Below, in pieces: positions 45,161 through 55,643 of a DNA stretch of 64,000 nucleotides. Position 1 is the first letter of the stretch; each line of letters opens with the position of its first letter. The translations under genes and the position numbers were made by a program. Source of the stretch: Palleronia salina (GTDB lineage Bacteria > Pseudomonadota > Alphaproteobacteria > Rhodobacterales > Rhodobacteraceae); contig NZ_FQZA01000004.1 of assembly GCF_900141995.1 (NCBI RefSeq), positions 233,396-297,395 of the forward strand. The letters are read 5' to 3'. The notes under the pieces were generated by a model. It saw only the letters and a program-made list of their open reading frames with translations. It searched no databases and was not told the origin of the DNA.

Positions 45161-46744
45161 ATGACCCACCAGGATTTGAAGAAGGCCGATGACGGCCGCG
45201 TGTTGATCTTCGACACAACCTTGCGCGACGGCGAACAGTCGCCCGGCGCCACCATGAGCCACCGCGAAAAGCTGGAAATCGCGTCGATGCTGGACGAGAT
45301 GGGCGTCGACATCATCGAGGCCGGCTTCCCCATCGCATCGGAAGGCGATTTCGCCGCCGTGTCCGAGATCGCGCGGAACACCAAGAACGCCACGATCTGC
45401 GGACTGGCGCGCGCGAACCTCAAGGATATCGACCGCTGCTGGGAGGCGGTGAAGCACGCCAACAGCCCCCGCATCCACACCTTCATCGGAACCTCGCCGC
45501 TGCACCGCGCCATCCCGAACCTGACCCAGGACGAGATGGCCGAGCGCATCCACGAAACGGTAACCCACGCCCGCAACCTGTGCGAAAACGTGCAATGGTC
45601 GCCCATGGACGCCACCCGGACCGAGTGGGATTTCCTCAAGCGCACGGTCGAGATCGCGATCAGGGCCGGCGCCACCACGATCAACATCCCCGACACGGTG
45701 GGCTATACGGCGCCGGCGGAATCGGCCGAGCTGATCCGCCGCCTGATCGCCGAGATCGAGGGCGCCGAGGACGTGATCTTCGCCACCCACTGCCATAACG
45801 ACCTGGGCATGGCGACGGCGAACTCGCTGGCCGCCGTCGATGGCGGCGCACGCCAGATCGAGTGCACGATCAACGGGCTGGGCGAGCGCGCGGGCAATAC
45901 CGCGCTGGAAGAGGTCGTGATGGCCCTGCGCGTGCGCAACGACATCATGCCCTATTCGACCGGCGTTGACACCACGAAGATCATGGCGATCTCGCGCCGG
46001 GTGGCGACGGTCTCGGGCTTCCCGGTCCAGTTCAACAAGGCGATCGTCGGCAAGAACGCCTTCGCGCATGAATCCGGCATCCACCAGGACGGAATGCTGA
46101 AGAACGCCGAGACGTTCGAGATCATGCGCCCCGCCGATGTCGGGTTGGCCGGCACGTCGCTGCCGCTGGGCAAGCACTCGGGCCGCGCCGCCTTGCGGGA
46201 AAAGCTGCGCACGCTGGGCTTCGACGTGGCCGACAACCAGCTGAACGACATCTTCGTGCGGTTCAAGGAACTGGCCGACCGCAAGAAAGAGGTCTTCGAC
46301 GAGGATATCGAGGCTCTGGTCCAGGCCCAGGGCGCGGGCGAGGAGACCATCCAGCTGCAGCACCTGCGCGTGGTCTGCGGCACCGAGGGCCCCCAGACCG
46401 CCGACATGACGCTGCTGATCGACGGCGAACAGGCGCATACGGAAACGACCGGCGACGGCCCCGTCGACGCGGCCTTCAACGCGCTGAAGGCATTGGTCTC
46501 GCACGACGCCAAGCTGCAGCTCTACCAGGTCAGCGCTGTGACCGAGGGCACGGATGCGCAGGCGACCGTCACGGTCAGGCTGGAAGAGGACGGGCGCATC
46601 GTCACCGGCCAGTCCGCCGATACCGATACGGTCGTGGCATCGGTCCGCGCCTATGTCAGCGCGCTGAACCGCTTGCTGGTCAAGCGGGGCCGGACCGGTC
46701 CCGGCAACGACACCAAGGTCATCAGCTACCGCGACGTGAGCTGA
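45161..46744 (+). CDS. leuA: 2-isopropylmalate synthase
   Basis: The 527-residue enzyme makes the first committed intermediate of leucine synthesis from acetyl-CoA and 2-ketoisovalerate. The catalytic HMGL-like domain has FDTTLRDGEQSPGATMS, FIGTSPLHR, THCHNDLGMATANSLAA and GLGERAGN; the C-terminal LeuA dimer domain (about 395-520) gives leucine feedback inhibition. AGGA precedes the ATG at 45161. It is controlled by the leader peptide at 45022-45084 and ended by a hairpin at 46755-46784. Confidence 0.96.
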   Translation: MTHQDLKKADDGRVLIFDTTLRDGEQSPGATMSHREKLEIASMLDEMGVDIIEAGFPIASEGDFAAVSEIARNTKNATICGLARANLKDIDRCWEAVKHANSPRIHTFIGTSPLHRAIPNLTQDEMAERIHETVTHARNLCENVQWSPMDATRTEWDFLKRTVEIAIRAGATTINIPDTVGYTAPAESAELIRRLIAEIEGAEDVIFATHCHNDLGMATANSLAAVDGGARQIECTINGLGERAGNTALEEVVMALRVRNDIMPYSTGVDTTKIMAISRRVATVSGFPVQFNKAIVGKNAFAHESGIHQDGMLKNAETFEIMRPADVGLAGTSLPLGKHSGRAALREKLRTLGFDVADNQLNDIFVRFKELADRKKEVFDEDIEALVQAQGAGEETIQLQHLRVVCGTEGPQTADMTLLIDGEQAHTETTGDGPVDAAFNALKALVSHDAKLQLYQVSAVTEGTDAQATVTVRLEEDGRIVTGQSADTDTVVASVRAYVSALNRLLVKRGRTGPGNDTKVISYRDVS

Positions 46745-46754
46745 TCCAGCCGAC

Positions 46755-46784
46755 TCGCGCCCGGTTCCCGCGGATCGGGCGCGA
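46755..46784 (+). terminator. hairpin after leuA
   Basis: TCGCGCCCG and CGGGCGCGA form a perfect 9-bp stem with a 12-base loop, 11 bp after the leuA stop codon. It is followed by AAAAAAT rather than a T run, so it may be a stabiliser or a Rho-assisted end rather than an intrinsic terminator. Confidence 0.5.
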
Positions 46785-46826
46785 AAAAATAACTTTCAAT
46801 ATTGCGACAAGCGCGCATCGGAACGT

Positions 46827-46855
46827 TTGACTTTTCCGCACAAAGTTTCACTTAT
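46827..46855 (+). promoter_or_regulatory. candidate mreB operon promoter
   Basis: TTGACT at 46827-46832 is followed at 17-bp spacing by ACTTAT. The region is A/T-rich compared with its surroundings and lies about 170 bp upstream of mreB. The -10 match is weak. Confidence 0.35.
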
Positions 46856-46959
46856 CCAACATTAGGGGTGTGTCCGTCACCGCGCTTTCCCGCAGGTGTG
46901 GCAAAAATATGCCTGTGGTGCCGGGCACGCCCCTTTCGCCCGTTCCGGCCATCCCCTAA

Positions 46960-48063
<1,104 letters not shown>

Positions 48064-48096
48064 TCCGCGAAGGACGGCCCCGGCCGCTTGGGCGCC

Positions 48097-49008
48097 ATGG
48101 CGACTGATAGACACAACAGCGAAGACTTCACCCGCCCGGTTCGCCGCATCGTGACCGGGGTGGTCGTGGTGTTGCTGCTGGCCGTCTTCCTGTTCTGGCG
48201 CATCGACAGCCCCCGGGCCGAGCGGTTCCGCGCCCAGATCGTCGACCAGGTGGTGCCCAGCTTCGACTGGGCGCTGGTCCCGGTCACCAAGCTTGCGGGC
48301 ATGGTCGAGAACTTCCAGAGCTACACCCGCATCTACGAGCAGAACCAGGAGCTGCGGCGCGAGCTGCAGCAGATGAAGGCGTGGAAAGAGGCGGCCCTGC
48401 AGCTCGAACAGGAGAACGCCAAGCTGCTGGACCTGAACAAGGTGCGGCTGGACCCCAAGCTGACCTTCATCACCGGCGTCGTGCTGGCCGACAGCGGGTC
48501 GCCCTTCCGGCAGTCGGTGCTGCTGAACCTTGGCGCGCGCGACGGGATCCGCGACGGCTGGGCCGCGACCGACGGGCTGGGCCTCGTGGGTCGCGTTTCG
48601 GGCGTTGGCGACAGCTCGGCCCGGGTGATCCTTCTGACCGACAGCAACAGCCGCGTGCCGGTGGCCGTGCAGCCCTCGGGGCAGCGGGCGCTGCTGGCGG
48701 GCGACAACTCGTCCCTGCCCCCGCTCGATTTCCTGGAAGAGGCCGAGTCGGTGCGCCCCGGCGACCGCGTGGTCAGCTCGGGCGATGGGGGCGTGCTGCC
48801 CGCCGGGTTGCTGGTGGGCCAGGTCGTCCAGGGCGCCGACCGCCGCCTGCGCGTGAGACTGGCCGCCGATTACGAACGGCTCGAGTTCCTGCGCGTGCTG
48901 CGCGCCCAGCCCGGCGCCGCCATCGACGACCCCGGCGGATTGGTCGCGCCCTTGCGCGCACCCGACACAGTCGCCGCCGCGCCCGCGTCCGAGGCCGCCG
49001 ATGGTTGA
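48097..49008 (+). CDS. mreC: rod shape-determining protein MreC
   Basis: The 303-residue protein has one N-terminal membrane helix (about 17-37, VRRIVTGVVVVLLLAVFLFW), a periplasmic coiled coil (about 80-115) and the beta-domain with SVLLNLGARDGIRDGWAAT. It links MreB to the periplasmic synthases PBP2 and RodA. Start at 48097, 33 bp after mreB. It overlaps mreD by eight bases. Confidence 0.93.
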   Translation: MATDRHNSEDFTRPVRRIVTGVVVVLLLAVFLFWRIDSPRAERFRAQIVDQVVPSFDWALVPVTKLAGMVENFQSYTRIYEQNQELRRELQQMKAWKEAALQLEQENAKLLDLNKVRLDPKLTFITGVVLADSGSPFRQSVLLNLGARDGIRDGWAATDGLGLVGRVSGVGDSSARVILLTDSNSRVPVAVQPSGQRALLAGDNSSLPPLDFLEEAESVRPGDRVVSSGDGGVLPAGLLVGQVVQGADRRLRVRLAADYERLEFLRVLRAQPGAAIDDPGGLVAPLRAPDTVAAAPASEAADG

Positions 49009-49540
49009 TCCGCTCACCCTCCGGATCTGGGGCTTTCGCCTTTATTTCACGGCCCTCTCGGCGGCGATCCTGTTCGTGCACATCCTGCCCTTCCACATCT
49101 CGGCCTCGGCCTTCGTCGGGCCGGACCTGCTGGTGTGCCTGGCCTTCGCCTGGGTCCTGCGGCGGCCGGATTACGTCCCGGTCCTTCTTGTCGCGGCGGT
49201 GATCGCCGTGTCGGATATCCTGTTCCTGCGTCCCCTGGGCCTCTGGACCGCGCTGGTCCTGCTGGGCATGGAATTCCTGCGCCCGCGCGGGCACCTGAGC
49301 GCCGAGATGCCGTTCCCGGTGGAATGGGCCATGGTGACCGGCACGATCTTCGCGATCTCGCTGCTGAACGCGCTGATCCTGGCCATCGTCATGGTGCCGC
49401 AGCCGCCGCTGACCGGCGTTATCGTTCACGCATTCGTGACGGCCGCCGTCTATCCGGTGGTGGTCGCCATCAGTGCCTTCGTCATCGGGGTGCGCCCGCC
49501 CGGCCCGGCCGAGCGTGACAGCAGGGGGATCCGCGCATGA
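49001..49540 (+). CDS. mreD: rod shape-determining protein MreD
   Basis: A 179-residue integral membrane protein with about five helices, typical of MreD. Sequence conservation in this family is low, so the call relies on size, helix count and position between mreC and mrdA, with which it overlaps at both ends (8 and 4 bases). It belongs to the elongasome. Confidence 0.88.
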   Translation: MVDPLTLRIWGFRLYFTALSAAILFVHILPFHISASAFVGPDLLVCLAFAWVLRRPDYVPVLLVAAVIAVSDILFLRPLGLWTALVLLGMEFLRPRGHLSAEMPFPVEWAMVTGTIFAISLLNALILAIVMVPQPPLTGVIVHAFVTAAVYPVVVAISAFVIGVRPPGPAERDSRGIRA

Positions 49541-51459
49541 AACGCAGCCCGCGCGACACCGAAAGCTCGATGAAGAAGGTCACCCGCCGCGGTGCGGTGC
49601 TGGGGGGCCTGCAACTGGGCGTGGCGGGGCTTCTGGGCTGGCGGATGCGGCAGATGCAGGTCGAGCAGGCCGATGCCTTCCGCCTGCTGGCCGAGGAAAA
49701 CCGCATCAACATGCGGCTCATCGCGCCGGCGCGCGGCCTGATCTTCGATCGCAACGGCATCCCGCTGGCCGAGAACGCCCAGAACTATCGCGTGGTCATC
49801 GTGCGCGAGGACGCGGGCGACGTCGACGCGGTGATCGCCAAGCTGCAACAGCTGATCTATCTCGACCCGGTCGAGATCGAGCGGGCGCGGAAAGAGATCA
49901 TGCGCCGCTCGCCCTTCGTGCCGGTGACCCTGACCGACCAGCGCAGCTGGGAAGACATCGCCACGGTGGCGGTGAATGCCCCCGCCCTGCCCGGCATCAC
50001 GCCGGACGTGGGCCTGACCCGTAATTATCCCCTGCAAGAGGACTACGCCCACGTGGTGGGCTATGTCGGACCGGTCAGCGACTACGATCTCAGCCGCATC
50101 GACGACGACGACCCGCTGTTGCAGATCCCCAAGTTCCAGATCGGCAAGACCGGGGTCGAACAGAAATACGAGCGTGACCTGCGTGGCAAGGCCGGCGCGC
50201 GCCGGATCGAGGTGAACGCCGCCGGCCGCGTCATGCGCGAGCTGGGCCGCGACGAGGGCATTTCGGGCGCCGATATCCAGCTGACGGTGGAAAGCCGGCT
50301 GCAGAATTTCGTCGAGGCGCGGCTGGCGCTGGGCCTGTCGGCCAGCGCGGTTGTCATGGACACGCGCAACGGCGACCTGCTGGCGGTGGGCAACGCGCCC
50401 AGCTTCGACCCCAACAAGTTCGTGCGCGGGATCTCGGTCAGCGACTACGGCGATCTGACCAACAACAAGTATCGCCCGCTCAGCAACAAGGCCGTGCAGG
50501 GCGCCTACCCGCCCGGCTCGACCTTCAAGATGATGGTGACCATGGCGGCGCTGGACGCCGGCATGCTGTCGGCGGGCGAGACGTTCTATTGCGGCGGCTA
50601 CCACGAGCTCGGCAACCGCCGCTTCCATTGCTGGAAACGGGGCGGCCACGGCTGGGTGGATCTCGATAAGTCGTTGCAGCAGTCCTGCGACGTCTACTAT
50701 TACGAGCTGGCCCAGCGCGTGGGCATCGACAAGATCGCCGAGACCGCGCGCCGCTTCGGCCTCGGCGAACGGTTCGACCTGCCCATGTCGGCGGTCAGCC
50801 CCGGCGTCATGCCCGACAAGCAGTGGTTGCGCGAACGCTATGACCAGAGCTGGCGCGTGGGCGACAGCCTGAACGCCTCGATCGGGCAGGGCTACGTGCT
50901 GAGCACGCCGTTGCAGCTGGCGGTGATGACCGCGCGGCTGGCCTCGGGTACCAAGATCGAGCCGCGTCTGGTCAAATCCATCGACGGGGTCGAACAGGAG
51001 GTGCGGGGCGCCGAGCCGCTGGGCTTCGCCACCGAACACCTGCGCCTCGTTCGCAACGGGATGAACTCCGTCACCAATTCGCGTCGCGGCACCGCCTACG
51101 GATCGCGGATCGAGCCCGACAACATGCGCATGGCCGGCAAGACCGGCACCAGCCAGGTGCGCAGTGTCGTCGTGCGCAACCAGGACGTGCCGTGGGAGGA
51201 ACGCGACCACGCGCTGTTCGTGGGCTACGCGCCGGTCGACAATCCGGGCCTTGCGGTGTCGGTGGTGGTCGAGCATGGCGGCGGAGGATCCTCGGCGGCC
51301 GCACCGATCGCGCGCGATATCATGCTCTTCGCGCTCTACGGCGAGATGCCGCCGCTGGAAGGCTATCCCTCGTCCCAGCGCGGGCGGATGGAAACGCTGC
51401 TGTCCGAGCTGCCGCTGCGCGACGACTTTCGGCCGTCCGACCGCAGGGGCCGCGCGTGA
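49537..51459 (+). CDS. mrdA: penicillin-binding protein 2
   Basis: The 640-residue class B transpeptidase cross-links peptidoglycan during elongation. One N-terminal membrane helix (about 20-38), the pedestal beginning ARGLIFDRNGIPLAENAQNY, and the transpeptidase motifs SxxK (GAYPPGSTFKMMV), SxD/N-type (LQQSCDVYYYELA) and KTG (AGKTGTSQV) are present. Start overlaps mreD (ATGA) and stop overlaps rodA (GTGA), so the whole operon is coupled. Confidence 0.95.
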   Translation: MKRSPRDTESSMKKVTRRGAVLGGLQLGVAGLLGWRMRQMQVEQADAFRLLAEENRINMRLIAPARGLIFDRNGIPLAENAQNYRVVIVREDAGDVDAVIAKLQQLIYLDPVEIERARKEIMRRSPFVPVTLTDQRSWEDIATVAVNAPALPGITPDVGLTRNYPLQEDYAHVVGYVGPVSDYDLSRIDDDDPLLQIPKFQIGKTGVEQKYERDLRGKAGARRIEVNAAGRVMRELGRDEGISGADIQLTVESRLQNFVEARLALGLSASAVVMDTRNGDLLAVGNAPSFDPNKFVRGISVSDYGDLTNNKYRPLSNKAVQGAYPPGSTFKMMVTMAALDAGMLSAGETFYCGGYHELGNRRFHCWKRGGHGWVDLDKSLQQSCDVYYYELAQRVGIDKIAETARRFGLGERFDLPMSAVSPGVMPDKQWLRERYDQSWRVGDSLNASIGQGYVLSTPLQLAVMTARLASGTKIEPRLVKSIDGVEQEVRGAEPLGFATEHLRLVRNGMNSVTNSRRGTAYGSRIEPDNMRMAGKTGTSQVRSVVVRNQDVPWEERDHALFVGYAPVDNPGLAVSVVVEHGGGGSSAAAPIARDIMLFALYGEMPPLEGYPSSQRGRMETLLSELPLRDDFRPSDRRGRA

Positions 51460-52601
51460 GCTACCTGGAATACAACGTCAAGACGGTGCCCACCGGCCCG
51501 TCCAAGATCCTCTACCTGAACTGGCCGCTGCTGCTTTTGCTGGTCACGGTGGCGTCGGTCGGGTTCCTGATGCTCTACTCGGTGGCGGGCGGGTCGTTGC
51601 AGCCCTGGGCCGAGCCGCAGATGAAACGCTTCGCCCTGGGCGTCTTCGCCATGTTCGTGATCGCCATGGTGCCGATCTGGTTCTGGCGCAACATGGCGGG
51701 ACTGGCCTACGGCGTTTCGCTGGCGCTGCTGCTGGCGGTGGAGTTCTTCGGCGAAACCGGCATGGGCGCGCAACGCTGGATCAACCTGGGTTTCATGCGG
51801 CTGCAACCGTCCGAGCTGACGAAGATCACGCTGATCATGATTCTGGCCGCGTATTACGATTGGCTGGACATCCGGAAGACGTCGCGCCCGCTTTGGGTGA
51901 TCATTCCGCTGATCCTGATCGCGCTGCCCACTTACCTCGTGCTGCGCCAGCCTGACCTCGGCACCTCGATCCTGTTGGTGACCGGCGGCGGCATCGTGAT
52001 GTTCCTGGCGGGCGTGTCTTGGTGGTACTTCATCGCCGTCATCGGCGCGGGCGTCGGCACGGTCGCCGCGGTCTTCTCGTCCCGCGGGACCGACTGGCAG
52101 CTTCTGAAGGACTACCAGTATCGCCGGATCGACACGTTCCTCGACCCCAGCACCGACCCGCTGGGGGCGGGGTACCACATCACCCAGTCGAAGATCGCGC
52201 TCGGCTCGGGCGGGTGGACCGGGCGCGGCTTCATGCAAGGTACGCAGTCGCGGCTGAACTTCCTGCCCGAGAAGCACACGGACTTCATCTTCACCACGCT
52301 GGCCGAGGAATTCGGCTTCGTGGGCGCGTTCTCGCTGCTGTCGCTTTACGTGCTGGTGGTGTTCTTCTGCGTCGTGTCAGCCATCCGCAACCGCGACCGG
52401 TTCGGATCGCTCCTGACGCTGGGGGTCGGCGCGACCTTCTTCCTGTTCTTCGCCGTGAACATGGCCATGGTCATGGGCCTGGCCCCGGTGGTCGGCGTGC
52501 CCCTGCCGCTGGTCAGCTACGGCGGGTCCGCGATGCTGGTGCTGATGGTGGGCTTCGGGCTGGCGCAATCGGCCCATGTCCACCGCCCCCGCGGGCGCTG
52601 A
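51456..52601 (+). CDS. rodA: rod shape-determining protein RodA (SEDS glycosyltransferase)
   Basis: A 381-residue SEDS-family polymerase with ten predicted membrane helices. Conserved SEDS segments include GAQRWINLGFMRLQPSELTK, RQPDLGTSILLV, the large periplasmic loop ending RGFMQGTQSRLNFLPEKHTD with the catalytic-region Asp, and the C-terminal GVPLPLVSYGGSAML. It partners PBP2. The GTG start at 51456 overlaps the mrdA stop codon; the longer frame upstream is the antiframe of mrdA. Confidence 0.95.
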   Translation: MSYLEYNVKTVPTGPSKILYLNWPLLLLLVTVASVGFLMLYSVAGGSLQPWAEPQMKRFALGVFAMFVIAMVPIWFWRNMAGLAYGVSLALLLAVEFFGETGMGAQRWINLGFMRLQPSELTKITLIMILAAYYDWLDIRKTSRPLWVIIPLILIALPTYLVLRQPDLGTSILLVTGGGIVMFLAGVSWWYFIAVIGAGVGTVAAVFSSRGTDWQLLKDYQYRRIDTFLDPSTDPLGAGYHITQSKIALGSGGWTGRGFMQGTQSRLNFLPEKHTDFIFTTLAEEFGFVGAFSLLSLYVLVVFFCVVSAIRNRDRFGSLLTLGVGATFFLFFAVNMAMVMGLAPVVGVPLPLVSYGGSAMLVLMVGFGLAQSAHVHRPRGR

Positions 52602-52661
52602 GGGCTTTGCGGGCGGTCGTCCCGCGTGCGATACTCGACGCGCGGTCAACGAGGTGACGCC

Positions 52662-53282
52662 ATGTCCTATCTGCGCTTTTTTACCAGCCCCATGTCGCGG
52701 GGCCGCATCGTGCGATGGATGCTCGAAGAGGTCGGTTGCGCGTACGACACGACGCTGGTGGCCTTCGACGCCCCCCGTCCCGACGTTCTGCTGGCCGCGA
52801 ACCCCATGGGGAAGGTGCCCACGATCATCCACGGCGACCGGGTGGTGACCGAGGGCGCGGCGATCTGCGCCTACCTTGCCGATGCCTTCCCCGAGGCCGG
52901 GCTGGCCCCCGCCCCGCAGGACCGGGCCGATTATTACCGCTGGCTGTTCTTCGCCGCCTCGCCGCTGGAATACGCGGTCACCCACAAGGCGATGGGGCTG
53001 GAAATGCCCTCGGATCGCGAGGTCCAGGTGGGTTATGGCAACTATGCCCGGGCGATGGATACGCTCGAGATGGCCGTCAGCGGACGCACCTTCGTGGCAG
53101 GCGACAGTTTCAGCGCGGCCGATGTCTATCTCGGCTCGCAGGTGGGCTGGGGGCTGGCCTTCGGCACGATCGAGCCGCGTCCGGCCATCACGGCCTACTG
53201 GGCGGGCCTGAAGGACCGGCCGGCCAAGCTGCGGGCCGACCGCATCGACGACGCGCTGATGCCGCAAGACAACCCGGCATGA
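52662..53282 (+). CDS. glutathione S-transferase family protein
   Basis: The 206-residue protein has the thioredoxin-like N-terminal domain with FFTSPMSRGRIVRWMLEE (the glutathione-activating Ser) and NPMGKVPTIIHGDRVVTEGA (cis-Pro and SNAIL-like region), then the all-helical C-terminal domain ending in FSAADVYLGSQVGWG. GAGG at 52651 precedes the ATG at 52662. Overlap with the next gene is four bases (ATGA). Substrate unknown. Confidence 0.9.
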   Translation: MSYLRFFTSPMSRGRIVRWMLEEVGCAYDTTLVAFDAPRPDVLLAANPMGKVPTIIHGDRVVTEGAAICAYLADAFPEAGLAPAPQDRADYYRWLFFAASPLEYAVTHKAMGLEMPSDREVQVGYGNYARAMDTLEMAVSGRTFVAGDSFSAADVYLGSQVGWGLAFGTIEPRPAITAYWAGLKDRPAKLRADRIDDALMPQDNPA

Positions 53283-54214
53283 ATAGACCGAATGTCCTCT
53301 TCGCCGCCCGGCCCGACCGCTGGGACGAGACGCGCGGCCCGCTCGAAGCCGCACTGGCCGAGGCGGGCGTGGCGGCCGACCTCGCCACCGACCACGCGCC
53401 CGACACGGTGGATTACATCGTCTATGCGCCCAACGGCCCGTTGCAGGATTTCTCGCCCTTCACCCGCTGCAAGGCGGTGCTGAACCTCTGGGCAGGGGTC
53501 GAGGACGTGGTGGACAACCCGACCCTGACCATGCCGCTGGCGCGCATGGTCGACCCGGGCCTGACCGAGGGGATGGTCGAATACGTCACCGCCCACGTCC
53601 TGCGACACCATCTGAACATCGACGCCGACATCACGCGAAAGCCCGGCGACTGGACCCCCGTCACGCCGCCGCTGGCCCGCGACCGCAAGGTGACGGTGCT
53701 GGGGCTGGGCGCGCTGGGATCGGCCTGCGCCCGCGCGCTGGCCGGGCTGAACTTCGACGTGGCGGGCTGGAGCCGGTCGCCCAAGGACCTGCCCGGGATC
53801 ACCTGTTTCCACGGGGACGAGGGTTTGGCCGACGCGCTGGCCCGCAGCCATATCTGCGTCGCGCTGCTGCCCCTGACCCCGGCGACCGAGGACCTGCTGG
53901 ACGCCGACCGCCTGGCCCGGCTGCCCGAGGGCGCCGTCGTCATCAACCCGGGCCGCGGCGCGCTGGTCGTCGAGGACGCCTTGCTGGCCGCGCTGGACGA
54001 GGGCCGGGTGTCCCACGCGACGATGGACGTGTTCCGGACCGAGCCGCTTTCGAAGGAACACCCGTTCTGGCACCACCCTCGGGTGACGGTGACGCCGCAC
54101 ATCGCCTCGGTCTCGCGCCCCGAGAGCTGTGCCAAGGTCATCGCCGAGAACATCCGCCGCGGCGAGGCGGGCGAGCCGTTCCTGCACCTTGTCGATCGGC
54201 AGGCGGGATACTGA
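53279..54214 (+). CDS. glyoxylate/hydroxypyruvate reductase A-like D-2-hydroxyacid dehydrogenase
   Basis: The 311-residue enzyme is of the GhrA type: an NAD(P)-binding loop VLGLGALGSACARALAGL, the INPGRGALVVEDALLAALDE region with the catalytic Arg, the Asp-Glu of the middle of the domain, and the catalytic His in TVTPHIASVSRP. It probably reduces glyoxylate or hydroxypyruvate. Coupled to the GST gene upstream through ATGA. Confidence 0.9.
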   Translation: MNRPNVLFAARPDRWDETRGPLEAALAEAGVAADLATDHAPDTVDYIVYAPNGPLQDFSPFTRCKAVLNLWAGVEDVVDNPTLTMPLARMVDPGLTEGMVEYVTAHVLRHHLNIDADITRKPGDWTPVTPPLARDRKVTVLGLGALGSACARALAGLNFDVAGWSRSPKDLPGITCFHGDEGLADALARSHICVALLPLTPATEDLLDADRLARLPEGAVVINPGRGALVVEDALLAALDEGRVSHATMDVFRTEPLSKEHPFWHHPRVTVTPHIASVSRPESCAKVIAENIRRGEAGEPFLHLVDRQAGY

Positions 54215-54248
54215 GCCCGACCCTGGCCTCTGCGCGATAAATCGGAGG

Positions 54249-55025
54249 CTAGCGCAGCTTGGGCGGCCGATCCGGGTCGGTGCCGGGGGCCGACGGCGCG
54301 GCGCGCGGTTCGAACTTCGGCAGGTCGAACCGCAGCCCGTGGCGTGCCAGGCGTGCCGCCATGGGGTCGGAGGCGTCGAAGAAGGCCACGTCCAGCGTCC
54401 CGGCTTCGAGCCCCGAGAAGACCAGCGCCTCGCGCACCGCGCGGGCCAGGGCACCGTTCGCTCCGCGGGCCGGGTCGATGAAGGCCAGCATGTGCCCCCG
54501 TCCGCCGCCTTCGTAGGTGGTCGCCACCAGGTAGGCCATGCGCGCCAGGCCCGTGGCGGTCGCCAGCTTGGCGTCGAGCGCGCCCAGCAGTTTCTCGGGC
54601 AGCCCAGTCGGCGCGGCGATCTCGGTCGGTCGGGCGTCGATCTCGTCGGGGCCGTCGCGCAGGGTGCCGGCCAGCCAGTCGACCGCGTCGGGCGGCATCA
54701 GGAAGGACGACGGCGCGACGCCGGGGTTCAGGGCCAGCCCGACCCCCTGCCCCGTCAGCATCGCCGTCAGTGTCCGGCCCGACAACGCCGCGTAGGTCGC
54801 CCCGTCATGGGCGAAATCGCCCAGCCGCTCGACCCGGTCGAACACCAGCACGAAGGTCCCCTGCGACGTCTCGAACAGGCGGGGATCCAGCGCGTCACCC
54901 TCGGGCTCGGCCGTCAGAAGCAGGTAGAGCTCGGCCGCCGCCACCCGGTCGTAGAAGGTCAGCCGCGCGTCGTCATCGTCTGGCGCGGCCTCCATCGCGG
55001 CATGGGCGGTGTCGAGCGGGGTCAT
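54249..55025 (-). CDS. SseB-family protein
   Basis: The 258-residue product has an N-terminal SseB-like domain (about 20-120; ELYLLLTAEPEGDALDPRLF, GVGLALNPGVAPSSFLMPP) and a second domain towards the C-terminus with the LDVAFFDASDPMAARLARHG ending. SseB proteins are poorly understood; some enhance serine-sensitivity phenotypes in enterobacteria. It overlaps the upstream UDG-like gene by four bases (ATGA), indicating a two-gene unit. Confidence 0.75.
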   Translation of the reverse strand: MTPLDTAHAAMEAAPDDDDARLTFYDRVAAAELYLLLTAEPEGDALDPRLFETSQGTFVLVFDRVERLGDFAHDGATYAALSGRTLTAMLTGQGVGLALNPGVAPSSFLMPPDAVDWLAGTLRDGPDEIDARPTEIAAPTGLPEKLLGALDAKLATATGLARMAYLVATTYEGGGRGHMLAFIDPARGANGALARAVREALVFSGLEAGTLDVAFFDASDPMAARLARHGLRFDLPKFEPRAAPSAPGTDPDRPPKLR

Positions 55026-55606
55026 CCAAGGGCCTCCTTCACGCGGGCGCGCAACGCCGGCAGCAGATCGGTCTCGAACCACGGGTTGCGCTTCAGCCAC
55101 GCGGTATTGCGCCACGAGGGGTGCGGCAAGGGAAAGATCCGGGGCGCGTGGTCGCGCCAGGCCTTCACCGTGTCGGTGACCCCGGCGCGTGTGCCGAGGT
55201 GCCAGCGCTGCGCGTAACCGCCGATCAGCACCGTGAGATCCACCTGCCCCACATGGTCCAGCGCGGCGTCGCGCCAGGTCCGCGCGCAGATCGCCGGCGG
55301 GGGCAGGTCCGAGCCCTTGGCGTCATAGCCCGGAAAACAGAAGGCCATGGGCACGATCGCCACCCGCTCGCGGTCGTAGAACGTGTCCTCGTCCATACCC
55401 AGCCAGTCGCGCAACCGCTTGCCCGACTGGTCCCAGAACGGTGTATTGGCCTGGTGGACGCGCATGCCCGGCGCCTGGCTGGCGATCAGCACGCGCGCGC
55501 CCCGCCGGAACCACACGACCGGGTTCGGTTCGTGGCAGGTCGCGGTGGTGGCGAAACGGTCGGCGCAGATCTTGCAGGCGGCAAGGCGGTCGGGCAGCGG
55601 CGTCAT
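55022..55606 (-). CDS. uracil-DNA glycosylase-family protein
   Basis: A 194-residue protein with the UDG fold. The first half has IASQAPGMRVHQANTPFWDQ and SGKRLRDWLG, equivalent to motif A, and the second half has PLPHPSWRNTAWLKRNPWF, equivalent to motif B with HPS. Cys at CKICAD, ATCHEP and later positions could hold an FeS cluster, as in family 4 enzymes, but spacing is not exact. The substrate is therefore not certain. Coupled to the SseB-like gene. Confidence 0.8.
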   Translation of the reverse strand: MTPLPDRLAACKICADRFATTATCHEPNPVVWFRRGARVLIASQAPGMRVHQANTPFWDQSGKRLRDWLGMDEDTFYDRERVAIVPMAFCFPGYDAKGSDLPPPAICARTWRDAALDHVGQVDLTVLIGGYAQRWHLGTRAGVTDTVKAWRDHAPRIFPLPHPSWRNTAWLKRNPWFETDLLPALRARVKEALG

Positions 55607-55643
55607 GCTGCCCGATCTAAGCGCTCCGCGGGTCTTGCCAAGA